Source: CAZQXD01 sp964597315
GTDB lineage: Bacteria; Pseudomonadota; Gammaproteobacteria; Competibacterales; Competibacteraceae
Length of the DNA stretch: 64,000 bases
NCBI GenBank assembly: GCA_964597315.1
Contig: CAZQXD010000007.1
Span: forward strand, 40,663 to 104,662
Reading direction: 5' to 3'
Positions 50,174 through 60,050 of this stretch are shown here, one piece after another (position 1 is the first letter of the stretch; each line of letters opens with the position of its first letter). Both the position numbers and the translations under genes were made by a program. The notes beneath the pieces were generated by a model, which had not been told where the DNA came from, did not search any database, and saw only the letters and a program-made list of their open reading frames with translations.

Positions 50174-52984
50174 ATGCAAGCACACGATAAGGAACTGCGC
50201 GCCCGCGTCCGCTTATTCGGCGACCTGGTGGGCCAGGTATTGCAGGACCAGGAGGGCGGCCGCGTGTTGGCCGCCGTTGAGAAACTGCGCAAGGGCTTTC
50301 TCGAACTGCGCCGGGATGAGCAGACCACGCCCCGCAAGCGCGAAGAGCTGATGCGCTTTATCGAGAACCTCAATATTCAGACCCTGACCCATGTGCTACG
50401 AGCCTTCGGCAATTATTTCAGCCTGGTCAATATCGCCGAGGAGGATTTCCAGCACCAGCAGCGCCGCGCCCAGGTCCGGGAAGGCAAGCCCCTGTGGCGG
50501 GGTTCTTTCGACGAGACCCTGCGAGTGTTGCACGCGGATGGCGTGAGCGCCGCCCAGTTGCAAACCCTGCTGGACAACCTGCTGTTCATGCCGGTGTTCA
50601 CCGCCCACCCCACCGAGGCCAAGCGGCGGGTGATTCTGGAGTGCCTGCGGCGGATTTTTATCGACAGCAAGCGCCTGAACAATCCCCGCCTCAACGAGCA
50701 TCAGCAGGCGGAAATCGTCGCTGAACTGCGGACCCAGATTCAGACCCTCTGGAAAACCGACGAGGTGCGCTCCCACAAGCCCCAGGTCCGGGACGAGATC
50801 AAAAACGGGCTGTACTATTTCCGGGAGTCCATTTTTCACGCCCTGCCCACCCTGTACCGCAACCTGGAACGGGCCGTCTCTCATATCTATGCCGATCAAG
50901 GGGGGCTGGAGGCTATCCACGTACCCAGCTTTATCCGCTTTGGCTCCTGGATCGGCGGCGACCGGGACGGCAACCCTTACGTCACCCCGGAGGTCACCCG
51001 CCAGGCTTTGCGCCTGCAATGCCGGGAGGTGCTGGAGGAATACCTACGGCGGGTGGATGGACTCAGCCACCTGCTCACCCACTCGACCTCCCTGGTCACC
51101 CCCTCCCATGATTTCATGGCCAGCCTGGAAGACGACCCACTGCTGGTGCGGGAGACTTTCCGGGACAACCCGGAACAGTTCCGCCAGGAGCCGTACCGGC
51201 GCAAGCTGTATCTGATGTATCACCGCTTGCAGGACAATATTCGCGGGGTCAACGAACGCCTGGCCGGACGACCCCTGCCGGAACGGTTCCTGGGCTATGT
51301 GTCGGAGCGGGAGTTCCTCCAGGACCTGTACCTGATCCGGGATTCCCTGACCGCCCATGGGGACGGCAATATCGCCGATGCGGAACTCAAGGACCTGATC
51401 CGCCTGGCCGAGACTTTCGGCTTTTATCTGGCCGCCCTGGACCTGCGCCAGGAGTCCACCCGCCACACCGAGGCGGTGGCGGAATTGTTCCACAAGGCGC
51501 CCAACCTGCCGGATTACCAGGCCCTGGACGAGGAGCAACGCCTGACGGTACTCAACGAATTACTGTCCCACGAGGGCACGCCCCTGCTGTATGCCGAGCA
51601 TCTGAGCGAGTCCACCCAGGAAACCCTGGCGGCCTTCCAAGTGATGGCCGAATTGCGACGGGAAATCAGCCCCAACGCCTTCAGTTCCTATGTCATCTCC
51701 ATGACCCACCAGGCCAGCCACATCATGGAAGTCATGTTTCTGGCCTCTTTTGCCGGCTTGGCGGGTCGGCGGGGCGAGGGTTGGCGCTGCGACTTGCGCG
51801 TCGCGCCGTTGTTCGAAACCATCGATGATCTAGCCCATGTAGAGACAGTACTCGACCAGTTGCTGGACCAGCCCGCTTACCGGGCTTTGCTGGATGTTTC
51901 CGGGGGCACCCAGGAGGTGATGTTGGGTTACTCCGACTCCTGTAAGGACGGGGGCATCCTGGCCTCGTCCTGGGGACTGTATCAGGCCCAACAGACCATT
52001 ACCGTCATCGCCGCCCGGCGAGACATCCGCTGTCGGCTGTTCCATGGCCGGGGCGGCACCATCGGTCGGGGTGGCGGCCCCACCCACGACGCCATTCTGG
52101 CCCAACCTCCCGACACAGTACGGGGTGGGATCAAATTTACCGAACAGGGGGAAGTGCTGTCCTTCAAGTACAGCAATAGCGAGACAGCCGTCTATGAACT
52201 CACTTTCGGCTGCACCGGCCTTCTGAAAGCCAGCCGTAGCTTGATCGAGCCGGTCCAGGAGGACAGCGAAGAACACTTACGGATCATGGACGAGTTGGCC
52301 CGCCACGGGGAGCAGGTGTACCGGGAGTTGACCGACCATACCCCTGGCTTTATCGACTATTTTTACGAGGCTACACCGGTCAACGAAATCGGCCTGCTGA
52401 ATATCGGCTCCCGCCCCTCCCACCGTAAAAAAACCGACCGCTCCAAGTACTCGGTGCGGGCCATTCCCTGGATGTTCGGTTGGGGTCAATCCCGCCACAC
52501 CCTACCCGGCTGGTACGGGGTGGGCAGCGCCCTAGAAGCCTGGCACCAGGGCGATCCAGAGCGGTTGGCGACCCTCCAGGCCATGTACAAGGACTGGCGG
52601 TTCTTTCGGTCCTTGCTAGAAAACAGCCAGATGACCCTGGCCAAGGTGGAGCCGGGCATCGCCCACGAGTACGCCCAGCTCTGCCAAGACCAGGCCATGG
52701 CGGAGCAGGTCTACGGACGCTTCACGACCGAGTATCGGCGCAGCGTGCAACAGTTGCTGGCGGTGGCGGAGCTTCGGGAGCTACTGGAGGAGAACCCCGC
52801 CCTGGCCTTGTCCCTGGAACGGCGCAACCCCTATCTAGACCCCATCAACCATATCCAGATTACCTTGCTGCGCCGCTGCCGGGAGGCCCGGGAGGAGGAT
52901 CAGGCCCAGAGCGCCGAAGCCTGGCTAGACCCGCTGTTGCGCTCCATCAATGCCCTGGCGACGGGGATGCGCAATACCGGCTGA
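50174..52984 (+). CDS. ppc: Phosphoenolpyruvate carboxylase
   Basis: A 936-residue enzyme making oxaloacetate from PEP and bicarbonate. The start MQAHDKELRARVRLFGDLVG matches family N termini; the frame is open 41 codons further upstream without similarity. Catalytic regions are VFTAHPTEAKRRVIL, GSWIGGDRDGNPYVTPEV, VMLGYSDSCKDGGILASSWG and FHGRGGTIGRGGGPTH, with the canonical C terminus GMRNTG. It is monocistronic and convergent with panD. Confidence 0.97.
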   Translation: MQAHDKELRARVRLFGDLVGQVLQDQEGGRVLAAVEKLRKGFLELRRDEQTTPRKREELMRFIENLNIQTLTHVLRAFGNYFSLVNIAEEDFQHQQRRAQVREGKPLWRGSFDETLRVLHADGVSAAQLQTLLDNLLFMPVFTAHPTEAKRRVILECLRRIFIDSKRLNNPRLNEHQQAEIVAELRTQIQTLWKTDEVRSHKPQVRDEIKNGLYYFRESIFHALPTLYRNLERAVSHIYADQGGLEAIHVPSFIRFGSWIGGDRDGNPYVTPEVTRQALRLQCREVLEEYLRRVDGLSHLLTHSTSLVTPSHDFMASLEDDPLLVRETFRDNPEQFRQEPYRRKLYLMYHRLQDNIRGVNERLAGRPLPERFLGYVSEREFLQDLYLIRDSLTAHGDGNIADAELKDLIRLAETFGFYLAALDLRQESTRHTEAVAELFHKAPNLPDYQALDEEQRLTVLNELLSHEGTPLLYAEHLSESTQETLAAFQVMAELRREISPNAFSSYVISMTHQASHIMEVMFLASFAGLAGRRGEGWRCDLRVAPLFETIDDLAHVETVLDQLLDQPAYRALLDVSGGTQEVMLGYSDSCKDGGILASSWGLYQAQQTITVIAARRDIRCRLFHGRGGTIGRGGGPTHDAILAQPPDTVRGGIKFTEQGEVLSFKYSNSETAVYELTFGCTGLLKASRSLIEPVQEDSEEHLRIMDELARHGEQVYRELTDHTPGFIDYFYEATPVNEIGLLNIGSRPSHRKKTDRSKYSVRAIPWMFGWGQSRHTLPGWYGVGSALEAWHQGDPERLATLQAMYKDWRFFRSLLENSQMTLAKVEPGIAHEYAQLCQDQAMAEQVYGRFTTEYRRSVQQLLAVAELRELLEENPALALSLERRNPYLDPINHIQITLLRRCREAREEDQAQSAEAWLDPLLRSINALATGMRNTG

Positions 52985-53081
52985 AGACCGGATAAATAGC
53001 AACCCAGTACCGATGGCGGGTAGGGGCGAAAAATTTTTCGCGCCAACGGCAATCCCCGATCCCGCCCCGGTATATGCCGGT

Positions 53082-53471
53082 TCAGCTCGGGGTGAGCATC
53101 TGGATGGGGATGACGTTGCGGGAGCCGGTAACGTCATTCTGCTCGTCGCAATACACTAGCGCTGGCCTGAATTGGTGGAGTTCCGCAGTGTTGAAAATAC
53201 CATAGGCGCAGATGATGATCCGGTCACCCGTGGCGGCCCGATGCGCCGCAGCGCCGCGCACCGCGACCATTCGGGACCCGTGTTCGCCACGCACGGCATA
53301 GGTAGTGAAGCGCTCGCCGTTATCGACGTTATAGATCTGTACCTGTTCGTAATCGTGCAAACCGGCCAAATCCATCAGATCGCCGTCGATGGTGCAAGAA
53401 CCCTCCAGGTCCTGCTGCACATGGGTCACGCACGCCCGGTGCAGTTTTGCTCTGAGTAGTGTGATTTGCAT
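53082..53471 (-). CDS. panD: Aspartate 1-decarboxylase
   Basis: A 129-residue proenzyme making beta-alanine for pantothenate. The self-cleavage site is Gly24-Ser25 in DLEGSCTIDG, generating the pyruvoyl group. LRAKLHRACVTH, AAHRATGDRIIICAYG and the family length agree. It lies 87 bp downstream of panC on the same strand. Confidence 0.96.
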   Translation of the reverse strand: MQITLLRAKLHRACVTHVQQDLEGSCTIDGDLMDLAGLHDYEQVQIYNVDNGERFTTYAVRGEHGSRMVAVRGAAAHRAATGDRIIICAYGIFNTAELHQFRPALVYCDEQNDVTGSRNVIPIQMLTPS

Positions 53472-53558
53472 GGTTCACCCCTACCTTTTCCACGGGTGGC
53501 GGATGCCATCCCGAGAAAGTTGCTTATAGCCCAAGAATTGTCCCATTATTATTAAACA

Positions 53559-54419
53559 TTACTGAAAATGTTGCAACGCAACATGTAAATTATCGATCAA
53601 CCGTGTTCGGCCCAACCAGGCTGCGGCCACCAGCCTTAGCTCCGTATCCCCAGGCATGGCCGGTTGCAGATCGCCGATCCGGCGCAATTCGAAATAGTCT
53701 GGCCTGAACCCGGCGGTCGCCAGTCCATCTAGGCTATCTTTTTGAATCGAAACAAAATTCTTGTCACCATTCTGGAGCCGTCGAGCCGCCATCGTCAGGG
53801 TCTGGTACAACTTCGGCGCCATGGCCCGCTCCTCGGCGGACAAATAGCCGTTGCGGGAACTCATGGCCAATCCGTCGGCCTCCCGGATCGTGGGCACACC
53901 CACAATCTCCACGGGCATATTCAGGTCGATGACAATTTTGCGAATCAGGGTGAGTTGCTGCCAGTCTTTCTCTCCGAACACCGCCAGGTCCGGCTGCGCC
54001 ATATTGAACAGCTTAACCACCACCGTAGCCACCCCGGTGAAGTGCCCGGGCCGGGATTGGCCGCACAGCAGGTCCGATAGTCCCGGCGCCTCCACCCGGG
54101 TGGCTCCTTCCAGGCCCTGGGGATACACCTCCCCGGCATTGGGGGCAAACAGCAGGTCCAGCCCCACATCTGCCAACTTGCGGCTGTCCGCCTCCAGCGT
54201 GCGAGGGTAGCTGTTGAAATCTTCGTTGGGTCCGAACTGCATGGGATTGACGAAAATACTGGCCACGCTACGCTGCGCTCGCTTGCGCGCCTCCTCCACC
54301 AGCTTGAGATGACCCTGATGCAGATTACCCATGGTGGGAACCAGGGCGATCCGCTCTCCGGCCTGGCGCCAGGCGGCCACCCGAGCGCGCAAAGCGGCGA
54401 TGGTGTGTATGGTTTCCAT
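53559..54419 (-). CDS. panC: Pantothenate synthetase
   Basis: A 286-residue ligase joining pantoate and beta-alanine. The start METIHTIAALRARVAAWRQ is preferred over one seven codons upstream because GAGG precedes it. Signature motifs are LVPTMGNLHQGHLKLV (HIGH-like), SIFVNPMQFGPNEDF and FGEKDWQQL, with AMSSRNGYLS (KMSKS-like). It forms a biosynthetic group with panD and folK on the minus strand; panB is not seen here. Confidence 0.96.
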   Translation of the reverse strand: METIHTIAALRARVAAWRQAGERIALVPTMGNLHQGHLKLVEEARKRAQRSVASIFVNPMQFGPNEDFNSYPRTLEADSRKLADVGLDLLFAPNAGEVYPQGLEGATRVEAPGLSDLLCGQSRPGHFTGVATVVVKLFNMAQPDLAVFGEKDWQQLTLIRKIVIDLNMPVEIVGVPTIREADGLAMSSRNGYLSAEERAMAPKLYQTLTMAARRLQNGDKNFVSIQKDSLDGLATAGFRPDYFELRRIGDLQPAMPGDTELRLVAAAWLGRTRLIDNLHVALQHFQ

Positions 54420-54505
54420 GACAATCGGCCTCGCGAACAATCAGGAAAAAACAATCACCGAAATAACCATAGCAGGCTTTCGGCCCGAGGGAACAACCCC
54501 CCAGG

Positions 54506-55003
54506 TCACCCCGCCCGCGCCGACCAGTGCTCCAGGCCCACGGCCGGACAGCGGCGCAGTAACTGCCGCAACGGTCCCAGACCAGGAACCCGCAACTCCG
54601 GGTCCAGATCAGCCAGGGGGTAAAGTACAAAAGCCCGCTGGTGCAGCCGGGGATGAGGCAGCGTCAACTGGGGATCGTTTTGGACTCGATCACCATGCAT
54701 CAGCAGGTCCAGGTCCAGGGTTCGCGGTCCCCAGCGTTCTTCACGCACCCGGCCCTGGGCGTTCTCGATGGAGTGTAACGCGGATAAGAGTGTGGGTGGG
54801 TCCAGCCGGGTTTCCAAGCGGGCCACGGCGTTGAGGTAATCCGGCTGACCGGGGGGACCCACCGGGTCGCTACGATACCAGGGCGATGCCTCCATACCCC
54901 GGCAATCGGGCCAAGCGGCCAAGGCGTTCAAAGCCCGGCGCAGTTGGGCCGGGGGGTTGTCCAGATTGCTGCCCAGACCGATATACGCCAGCACCCAGGC
55001 CAT
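54506..55003 (-). CDS. folK: 6-hydroxymethyl-7,8-dihydropterin pyrophosphokinase
   Basis: A 165-residue folate-pathway kinase. MAWVLAYIGLGSNL is the family start and ENAQGRVREERWGPRTLDLD the PPPK signature. LPHPRLHQRAFVLYPLADL is the C-terminal motif. It begins 4 bp after the pcnB stop, the usual pcnB-folK-panC arrangement. Confidence 0.95.
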   Translation of the reverse strand: MAWVLAYIGLGSNLDNPPAQLRRALNALAAWPDCRGMEASPWYRSDPVGPPGQPDYLNAVARLETRLDPPTLLSALHSIENAQGRVREERWGPRTLDLDLLMHGDRVQNDPQLTLPHPRLHQRAFVLYPLADLDPELRVPGLGPLRQLLRRCPAVGLEHWSARAG

Positions 55004-55007
55004 GGGT

Positions 55008-56336
55008 TCAGGACCCGCCCTCGGTGCTGGCCTGGCGGCGGCGAGCCGGGCGGCGCCGACGCTTGCGTTGGGGCGCGCCCGATCCAGTCGCGCGCGCGGC
55101 CTGCTCCCGTTCCGCGTCATCCAGGGTCTGAAAGTGGGTCCACCAGTCCGCCAGTTCCTCCAGGGATTCCCCAGCCTCCCGACGCAACACCAAAAAATCA
55201 TAGGCGGCCCGGAACCGGGGATGGGCTTGCAGCCGTAGCGCCCGTTTGCCAGTCCGCTGCTCGAAGCGCGGTTGCAAGGACCAGATCTCCCGCATGGGCA
55301 GGCTGTAGCGGCGCGGTAAGGCCGTATGCTTAAGCTGCTGCTGGACCACCAGTTCACCCGCCTCCAGGATAGCCTCCATTTCATCCATGCCGTCGGCCAT
55401 CAGCCGTTTGGCCCGTTCCCGTAACGGCTCCCATAGCAGGGCGGCGAACAGAAACGCCGGTGTCACCGGCTTATCCTCGGCGATACGTTGATCGGTATTG
55501 GCCAAGGAGCGGATCAGCAAAGTACGGGGAAAGCCCTCCTCCTCACGGCGCAGTAGCCGATCCACGGCGGGAAACAGATGCCCGAACAGATTGTAGTGGC
55601 GTAGCAATTCGAAGGTCTGCACCGCGCAACCCCCCATGAACAACTTGAGCACCTCGTCGAACAAGCGGGCGGCGGGAATATCCTGAAGCAGATGACCGAG
55701 ACGTTCCATGGGCGCCTCGGTAGCGGGATGGATTCGGAATCCCAGCTTGGCGGCGAAGCGCACCGCCCGCAGCATGCGTACCGGGTCTTCCCGATAGCGC
55801 TGCTCAGGGTCGCCAATCATGCGGATCAGTCCGGCTTTGAGATCCTCCATGCCGTTGGCGTAATCGCGCACCGAGAAATCATCGATGTCGTAATACAAGG
55901 CATTAATGGTGAAGTCCCGGCGTAGGGCATCCTCTTCGATGCTGCCGTAGACGTTGTCGCGAATAATCCGACCGTTGTCGCTGAGCTGGCCGTGGCTGTC
56001 GTCGTCGTCCCCATGCCGGGCGCGAAACGTAGCCACTTCGATGATGTCGCGGCCAAAGCGCACATGGGCCAGGCGAAAACGCCGCCCGATCAACCGGCAG
56101 TTGCGAAACAGCTTATAGACATCCTCGGGATGGGCGTCGGTGCCCACGTCGAAGTCCTTGGGTTCCCGACCCAGCAATAAGTCCCGTACGCCGCCCCCCA
56201 CCAGGCAAGCCCGGAACCCGGCGCCCCGCAGCCGGTACAGTACTTTGAGCGCATGCGAACTGATATTGGCCCGGGAGATAATGTGGTCGGGCCGGGGAAT
56301 AATGATCGGTTGGATAGTAGTGGTCTCGGCTTCCAA
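55008..56336 (-). CDS. pcnB: Poly(A) polymerase I
   Basis: A 442-residue nucleotidyltransferase adding poly(A) tails that promote RNA decay. ACLVGGGVRDLLLGREPKDF with the DFDVGTDA metal site, the RFRLAHVRFG segment and DDFSVRDYANGMEDL define the family. The tail is basic and disordered (RKRRRRPARRRQ). The start is TTG; no ATG or GTG gives a better family fit, so a slightly longer N terminus is possible. It is divergent from tRNA-Glu. Confidence 0.94.
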   Translation of the reverse strand: MEAETTTIQPIIIPRPDHIISRANISSHALKVLYRLRGAGFRACLVGGGVRDLLLGREPKDFDVGTDAHPEDVYKLFRNCRLIGRRFRLAHVRFGRDIIEVATFRARHGDDDDSHGQLSDNGRIIRDNVYGSIEEDALRRDFTINALYYDIDDFSVRDYANGMEDLKAGLIRMIGDPEQRYREDPVRMLRAVRFAAKLGFRIHPATEAPMERLGHLLQDIPAARLFDEVLKLFMGGCAVQTFELLRHYNLFGHLFPAVDRLLRREEEGFPRTLLIRSLANTDQRIAEDKPVTPAFLFAALLWEPLRERAKRLMADGMDEMEAILEAGELVVQQQLKHTALPRRYSLPMREIWSLQPRFEQRTGKRALRLQAHPRFRAAYDFLVLRREAGESLEELADWWTHFQTLDDAEREQAARATGSGAPQRKRRRRPARRRQASTEGGS

Positions 56337-56413
56337 AGGCAGCCCCGAAGGCTCTTGTGCGATGCGAAAGAATCCGTATAATACCAGTTTCCTCGCGATT
56401 CGCCAGCCATCCC

Positions 56414-56489
56414 GCTCCCTTCGTCTAGCGGTCTAGGACGTCGCCCTCTCACGGCGAAAACAGGGGTTCGAGTCCCCTAGGGAGCGCCA
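56414..56489 (+). tRNA. tRNA-Glu (CTC)
   Basis: A standard cloverleaf: acceptor GCTCCCT with AGGGAGC, D arm TCTAGCGGTCTAGGA, anticodon stem CGCC/GGCG with loop CTCTCAC (anticodon CTC), T arm AGGGG-TTCGAGT-CCCCT and an encoded 3' GCCA. It is the only ordinary tRNA in the window. Confidence 0.95.
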
Positions 56490-56559
56490 AGCTTTTCAAT
56501 GACCTGCCGCACTCTCACTCCAGCCAACGCTCTGCGCCCCGATGCGCCCCCCCTCGCGA

Positions 56560-56619
56560 TCATAGGTCTCTTAGCAGCGCTTCCAGTTCATTGAGCCTAA
56601 ACGGCTTGATCAGAAAACG
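56560..56619 (-). pseudogene. Remnant of a response-regulator receiver domain
   Basis: The minus strand encodes RFLIKPFRLNELEALLRDL followed by a stop. This is the typical C-terminal end of a CheY-like receiver (the invariant Lys-Pro followed by F-x-x-x-E-L). The codon just upstream is a stop and nothing receiver-like precedes it, so only a 20-codon relic survives between tRNA-Glu and the HDOD gene. Confidence 0.5.
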
Positions 56620-56656
56620 TCAACACTTCAAACAGTTTTCGGCAATTCCTGGGTCA

Positions 56657-57856
56657 TTAGATCGTGACCGCAGCCGACTGGCTTTGTTCGAGGGCTTCCA
56701 AAAATGCATTTTGGATGGCCTCGGGATCAATACCGCAGTTGTCCACCACGTCCCAATCACCCCGTTCATGAGCCAAAGTACAGTGTAGTAGCCGACCATA
56801 GGGTCCGTCGTGATTCAGCAAGGCTTGGGCAATGGCCTCTTCCAGGGGTAGATGGTCCAGCACCTGCTTCATAGGCGCCTTCAGCAAGGCGTCCATGACC
56901 GATAACAGGCCGGTGATGAACGCGGTATCGGGCACGGTTTGCGGTTGTTCCTCGGCCAAATTCCGACACATATAGGCGCGCATCAAGGCGGTGCTAGTCA
57001 GGTCATCCCGGGCTTCGCTAAAACTGGTCAGCATCATCAGCGTGGCCCAGGCCCGGAGGCTGTCCAGCCCCAGAAACACCACCGCCCGATGGATGGTGTC
57101 AACGGGATGGCTCAACCTGAAAAACGCTGAGTTGAGATACCGCAGCAGCTTGTAGCTCAAAGTCGCATCCCTGGCGATCAGTTGTTCGATGGTTTCAAGG
57201 GTCGCCGCAGGATCATTGAGCTTGCCGATCAAGTACAAGAGCGCGGCCTTATTGGCAGGCACGCCGCGACCGCTGACCAGTTGGGGTTGGGAGAAGTAAT
57301 ACCCCTGAAAGTAGTCAAACCCCAGTTCCAGACACTGCTGGTACATGGCTTGGGTTTCGATTTTTTCAGCCAGCAGTTTCATCCCCTGGCTTCGGAATTG
57401 GGACACCAAGGGGATGACCTCTGCCATGGGGGTGGTGAGGACGTCCAGCTTGACGAGTTGCGCAAACCCGAGCAGCCGCTGCGTATCCGGGGTTAGCACA
57501 AAGTCGTCCAAGGCGAGGCGATAACCGGCGCTGACCAGCGACTCTAGGACATCCAGCAGGGCATGGTCAGCCTTGATGTCTTCCAATACCTCCAACACGA
57601 CTCGGTCGGGGGGCAGCGCGGCCAGGGATGGGTGCATGAACATATTGCGGGTGACGTTGATAAAGGCGGGGCAGTCCCCTACCAACTGATCCAGTCCGAT
57701 GGTGGTGAGGGTGTGGAAAAGCACCTCCGCAGTCGCCTGATCGCCATCCACCACCTGAGCGGCATTGGCGCTTGTGGGCCGGTAGAGCAACTCGTAGGCC
57801 ACCACCCGGCTCTTTCGATCATAAATGTTTTGTCGACCGACGTAGATTTCGTTCAT
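56657..57856 (-). CDS. Degenerate-EAL plus HDOD signalling protein (CdgJ/YuxH type)
   Basis: A 399-residue protein. Residues 1-195 are an EAL-like domain starting YVGRQNIYDRKSRVVAYELLYR; the EAL tripeptide reads ELL and LDDFVLTPD replaces DDFGTG. Phosphodiesterase activity is therefore unlikely and c-di-GMP binding doubtful. Residues 200-380 are an HDOD domain (ATLSYKLLRYLNSAFF, AVVFLGLDSLRAWATLMML). This class affects motility and gene expression in other bacteria. It lies 221 bp downstream of an HDOD-GGDEF gene on the same strand. Confidence 0.88.
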   Translation of the reverse strand: MNEIYVGRQNIYDRKSRVVAYELLYRPTSANAAQVVDGDQATAEVLFHTLTTIGLDQLVGDCPAFINVTRNMFMHPSLAALPPDRVVLEVLEDIKADHALLDVLESLVSAGYRLALDDFVLTPDTQRLLGFAQLVKLDVLTTPMAEVIPLVSQFRSQGMKLLAEKIETQAMYQQCLELGFDYFQGYYFSQPQLVSGRGVPANKAALLYLIGKLNDPAATLETIEQLIARDATLSYKLLRYLNSAFFRLSHPVDTIHRAVVFLGLDSLRAWATLMMLTSFSEARDDLTSTALMRAYMCRNLAEEQPQTVPDTAFITGLLSVMDALLKAPMKQVLDHLPLEEAIAQALLNHDGPYGRLLHCTLAHERGDWDVVDNCGIDPEAIQNAFLEALEQSQSAAVTI

Positions 57857-58077
57857 CGTCTACCTCCTATGTATAGGATTAACGCTCTAGCACCGATGCG
57901 AGTACGCTCTGGCGGCGAGCAAACCATCTCGATCTTCTTCCTTGGTGACATAGAGTGATATAACTTAGGCCTCGGCCTGGCCGATATACCCAACGTAACC
58001 ATAACAAATTCCCCACCCCAAAAACGAACCTCATTGGCGATGATTCTTGGCTACTTTGCCGACAGCGCCCATAGGCA

Positions 58078-59625
58078 TCATCCGACCCTTGGGCGATAGG
58101 TGACCCGTCGGTCGCGTCCGCCGTGCTTGGCTGCGTACAACGCCTGATCGGCCGCCTCGACCAGGGCCGCTGGCTCCGTAAAGAGTGTCCGCCCCTTACC
58201 CACCGCCAGACCGATGGACGCGGTGACCGTCAGGGGGGCCGTCCCGCCAACAGGATGGGGCGTGGCCCGCAGCGCATCCAATATCCGGTCCAGCACGATC
58301 TCGGCCCCTGGGATCGCAGTCCCCGGCAGCAGCACGATAAATTCCTCTCCCCCATAGCGCGCCACCACATCGGTATCCCGCAGCTTGGCCATGAATAATC
58401 GGGCGACGTTCAGGAGTACCGTATCCCCGGCCTGATGGCCATGGCGGTCGTTGACCTGCTTAAAGTGATCCAGATCGATCAGGGCCACGGCCAACGGCCA
58501 GCCATGGCGCTGGGCATTGGCGAACTCCTCAGCCAGGCGCGCATTAAAGAAGCGGCGATTATATAAACCGGTCAAACCATCGCGCTGGCTCTGATGCTCT
58601 AGATCCTGGGCTTTTGCCTCCAGGGCCTCGGCGCGGCTGCGCGCTGCGGTGGCTTCCTGGGCCTGAAGGAGGGTCCGAACCGTCAGCAGTTCCTGAGCCT
58701 GCTCCAACAAGCCGGTGATCTGGCTCGTGTCCGGCAGGGTGATCTCGAACAGATGGGCGACTTCGGGCAGGGTCGCGGCCATGGACTCCAGCACTTCCTG
58801 GTAGTCAGCTTGGGAGAGGTGAAGCCACTGGGCCGCCGCCGTCCAGGCGGCGGCTCGCATGGCCTCGGACTCAGGCTGAAACCAGAGTTCGGCCATGCAA
58901 CTGGCCACCGCCGTATAGGGAGCCAAGACCGTACCCCGCATCGGCGCCGAGGCCGCGTTGGGCTGGTGGCTGCCAGCCACGGCCTGAACCAGGTAGTCGG
59001 GTAATCCCCAATGCTTGAGCAACCAGGCGCCGACGGCGGCGTGATCGACGCCGAAAGCATCATGCTCGGCCAAGACCAGGGCGTCATGAGAGGGGCAACC
59101 AGCCAACAGAGGACCGTACGCCTCGGGCAATGCCCGCTCCAGAGCCAGCATGCCAATATCGTGCAGCAGCCCCGCGAGAAACAGTTCTTCCCGGCAATGC
59201 AGGCCCTGCTGGGTGCCAAGCAGACGGCAGGCTTCGGCGGCAATCAACGAGCGGCGCCAATAGTGCTGCATGTCCACCTGGGTGCGATCCGCGCTCACCG
59301 CCCCCCGCAACGAAAAACTCAAGGCCAGGGTCAAAGCCGCGTTGAGACCCACCAGGCTCAAAGCCTGGCGGAGGTTCTCGGTCTTGCGGCGTTGGCCGTA
59401 GAGGGGGGAGTTCGCGGCTTTGAGCAGTTTACTGGCCAGAGCCGGGTCACAAGTTATCGTTTCCGCCACCTCCCCCAAACTGGTGTCGGGATCATTGCCC
59501 AGATCCAACACCCGTAGCGCCACCCCTGGCAGGGTGGGCAACGTCGAGCAGCGGCGTAAGCGCTGTTCCAGCTCCGTTTGCATACCTGGGCTCCCCTGGG
59601 GCTTTAGCATCGTTTTCGTGTTCAT
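58078..59625 (-). CDS. HDOD domain diguanylate cyclase (GGDEF)
   Basis: A 515-residue protein. Residues 20-225 are an HDOD domain (TLPTLPGVALRVLDLGND, PALASKLLKAANSPLYG, LLHDIGMLALE). A helical linker follows (about 310-350, AQEATAARSRAEALEAKAQD), then a GGDEF domain from about 350 (RDGLTGLYNRRFFNARLAEE). The active site is RYGGEEF with the inhibitory RxxD site (RDTD) at normal distance, so an active, product-inhibited diguanylate cyclase is expected. The start MNTKTMLKPQGS has GGAG 4-5 nt upstream. No membrane segment is present. Confidence 0.93.
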   Translation of the reverse strand: MNTKTMLKPQGSPGMQTELEQRLRRCSTLPTLPGVALRVLDLGNDPDTSLGEVAETITCDPALASKLLKAANSPLYGQRRKTENLRQALSLVGLNAALTLALSFSLRGAVSADRTQVDMQHYWRRSLIAAEACRLLGTQQGLHCREELFLAGLLHDIGMLALERALPEAYGPLLAGCPSHDALVLAEHDAFGVDHAAVGAWLLKHWGLPDYLVQAVAGSHQPNAASAPMRGTVLAPYTAVASCMAELWFQPESEAMRAAAWTAAAQWLHLSQADYQEVLESMAATLPEVAHLFEITLPDTSQITGLLEQAQELLTVRTLLQAQEATAARSRAEALEAKAQDLEHQSQRDGLTGLYNRRFFNARLAEEFANAQRHGWPLAVALIDLDHFKQVNDRHGHQAGDTVLLNVARLFMAKLRDTDVVARYGGEEFIVLLPGTAIPGAEIVLDRILDALRATPHPVGGTAPLTVTASIGLAVGKGRTLFTEPAALVEAADQALYAAKHGGRDRRVTYRPRVG

Positions 59626-60050
59626 CGTCTCCAGGTCACCGCGCGACGCCCAAGCCAGACCATCACGGCCTCTGTCTCTGTTCGGCGGGCGAGGGAAAGT
59701 CAAACTGATTGGCTCGGTCTCCGTGTAGTGAGTCGGCCACGATCCTCGGAACTTGAGTCCCCACCCAAGCCCCAGAGACCGGTTGGCGATGGCTCCCTCG
59801 CCACCGGACCGGCAAAGGAATCGACACCCCCCCCAAAGCGGGCAACACCGTCGAGCAGCGAACCGTGGCTGGTCCCGATGGCGCTGACCCTATACCAAAA
59901 CCGGCACGTAACTTGCCTTCCATATAGAGGTCGAATACAAAACCAAGCCGTGTTTGATACGGCGCTCATAACAACCCAATTGGTTGGCCCCGGACAGGAC
60001 CCGTCACTGTGTTGCCAGGTGAAGGCATGGCCGCAACCGGAGTAACCCAC
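59626..60050. other. 425-bp intergenic region between divergent genes
   Basis: The region separates the divergent GGDEF and DUF5658 genes. Open frames exist on both strands (for example 59728-60045 plus) but have no ribosome binding site, no recognisable domain and proline/serine-rich low-complexity translations. No tRNA, repeat or clear terminator is seen. It presumably holds the two promoters, none of which matches consensus well enough to call. Confidence 0.5.

Noticed and set aside
59663..60050. Overlapping open frames on both strands between the GGDEF and DUF5658 genes
   Set aside because: No ribosome binding sites, no domains, and low-complexity compositions typical of GC-rich non-coding DNA.
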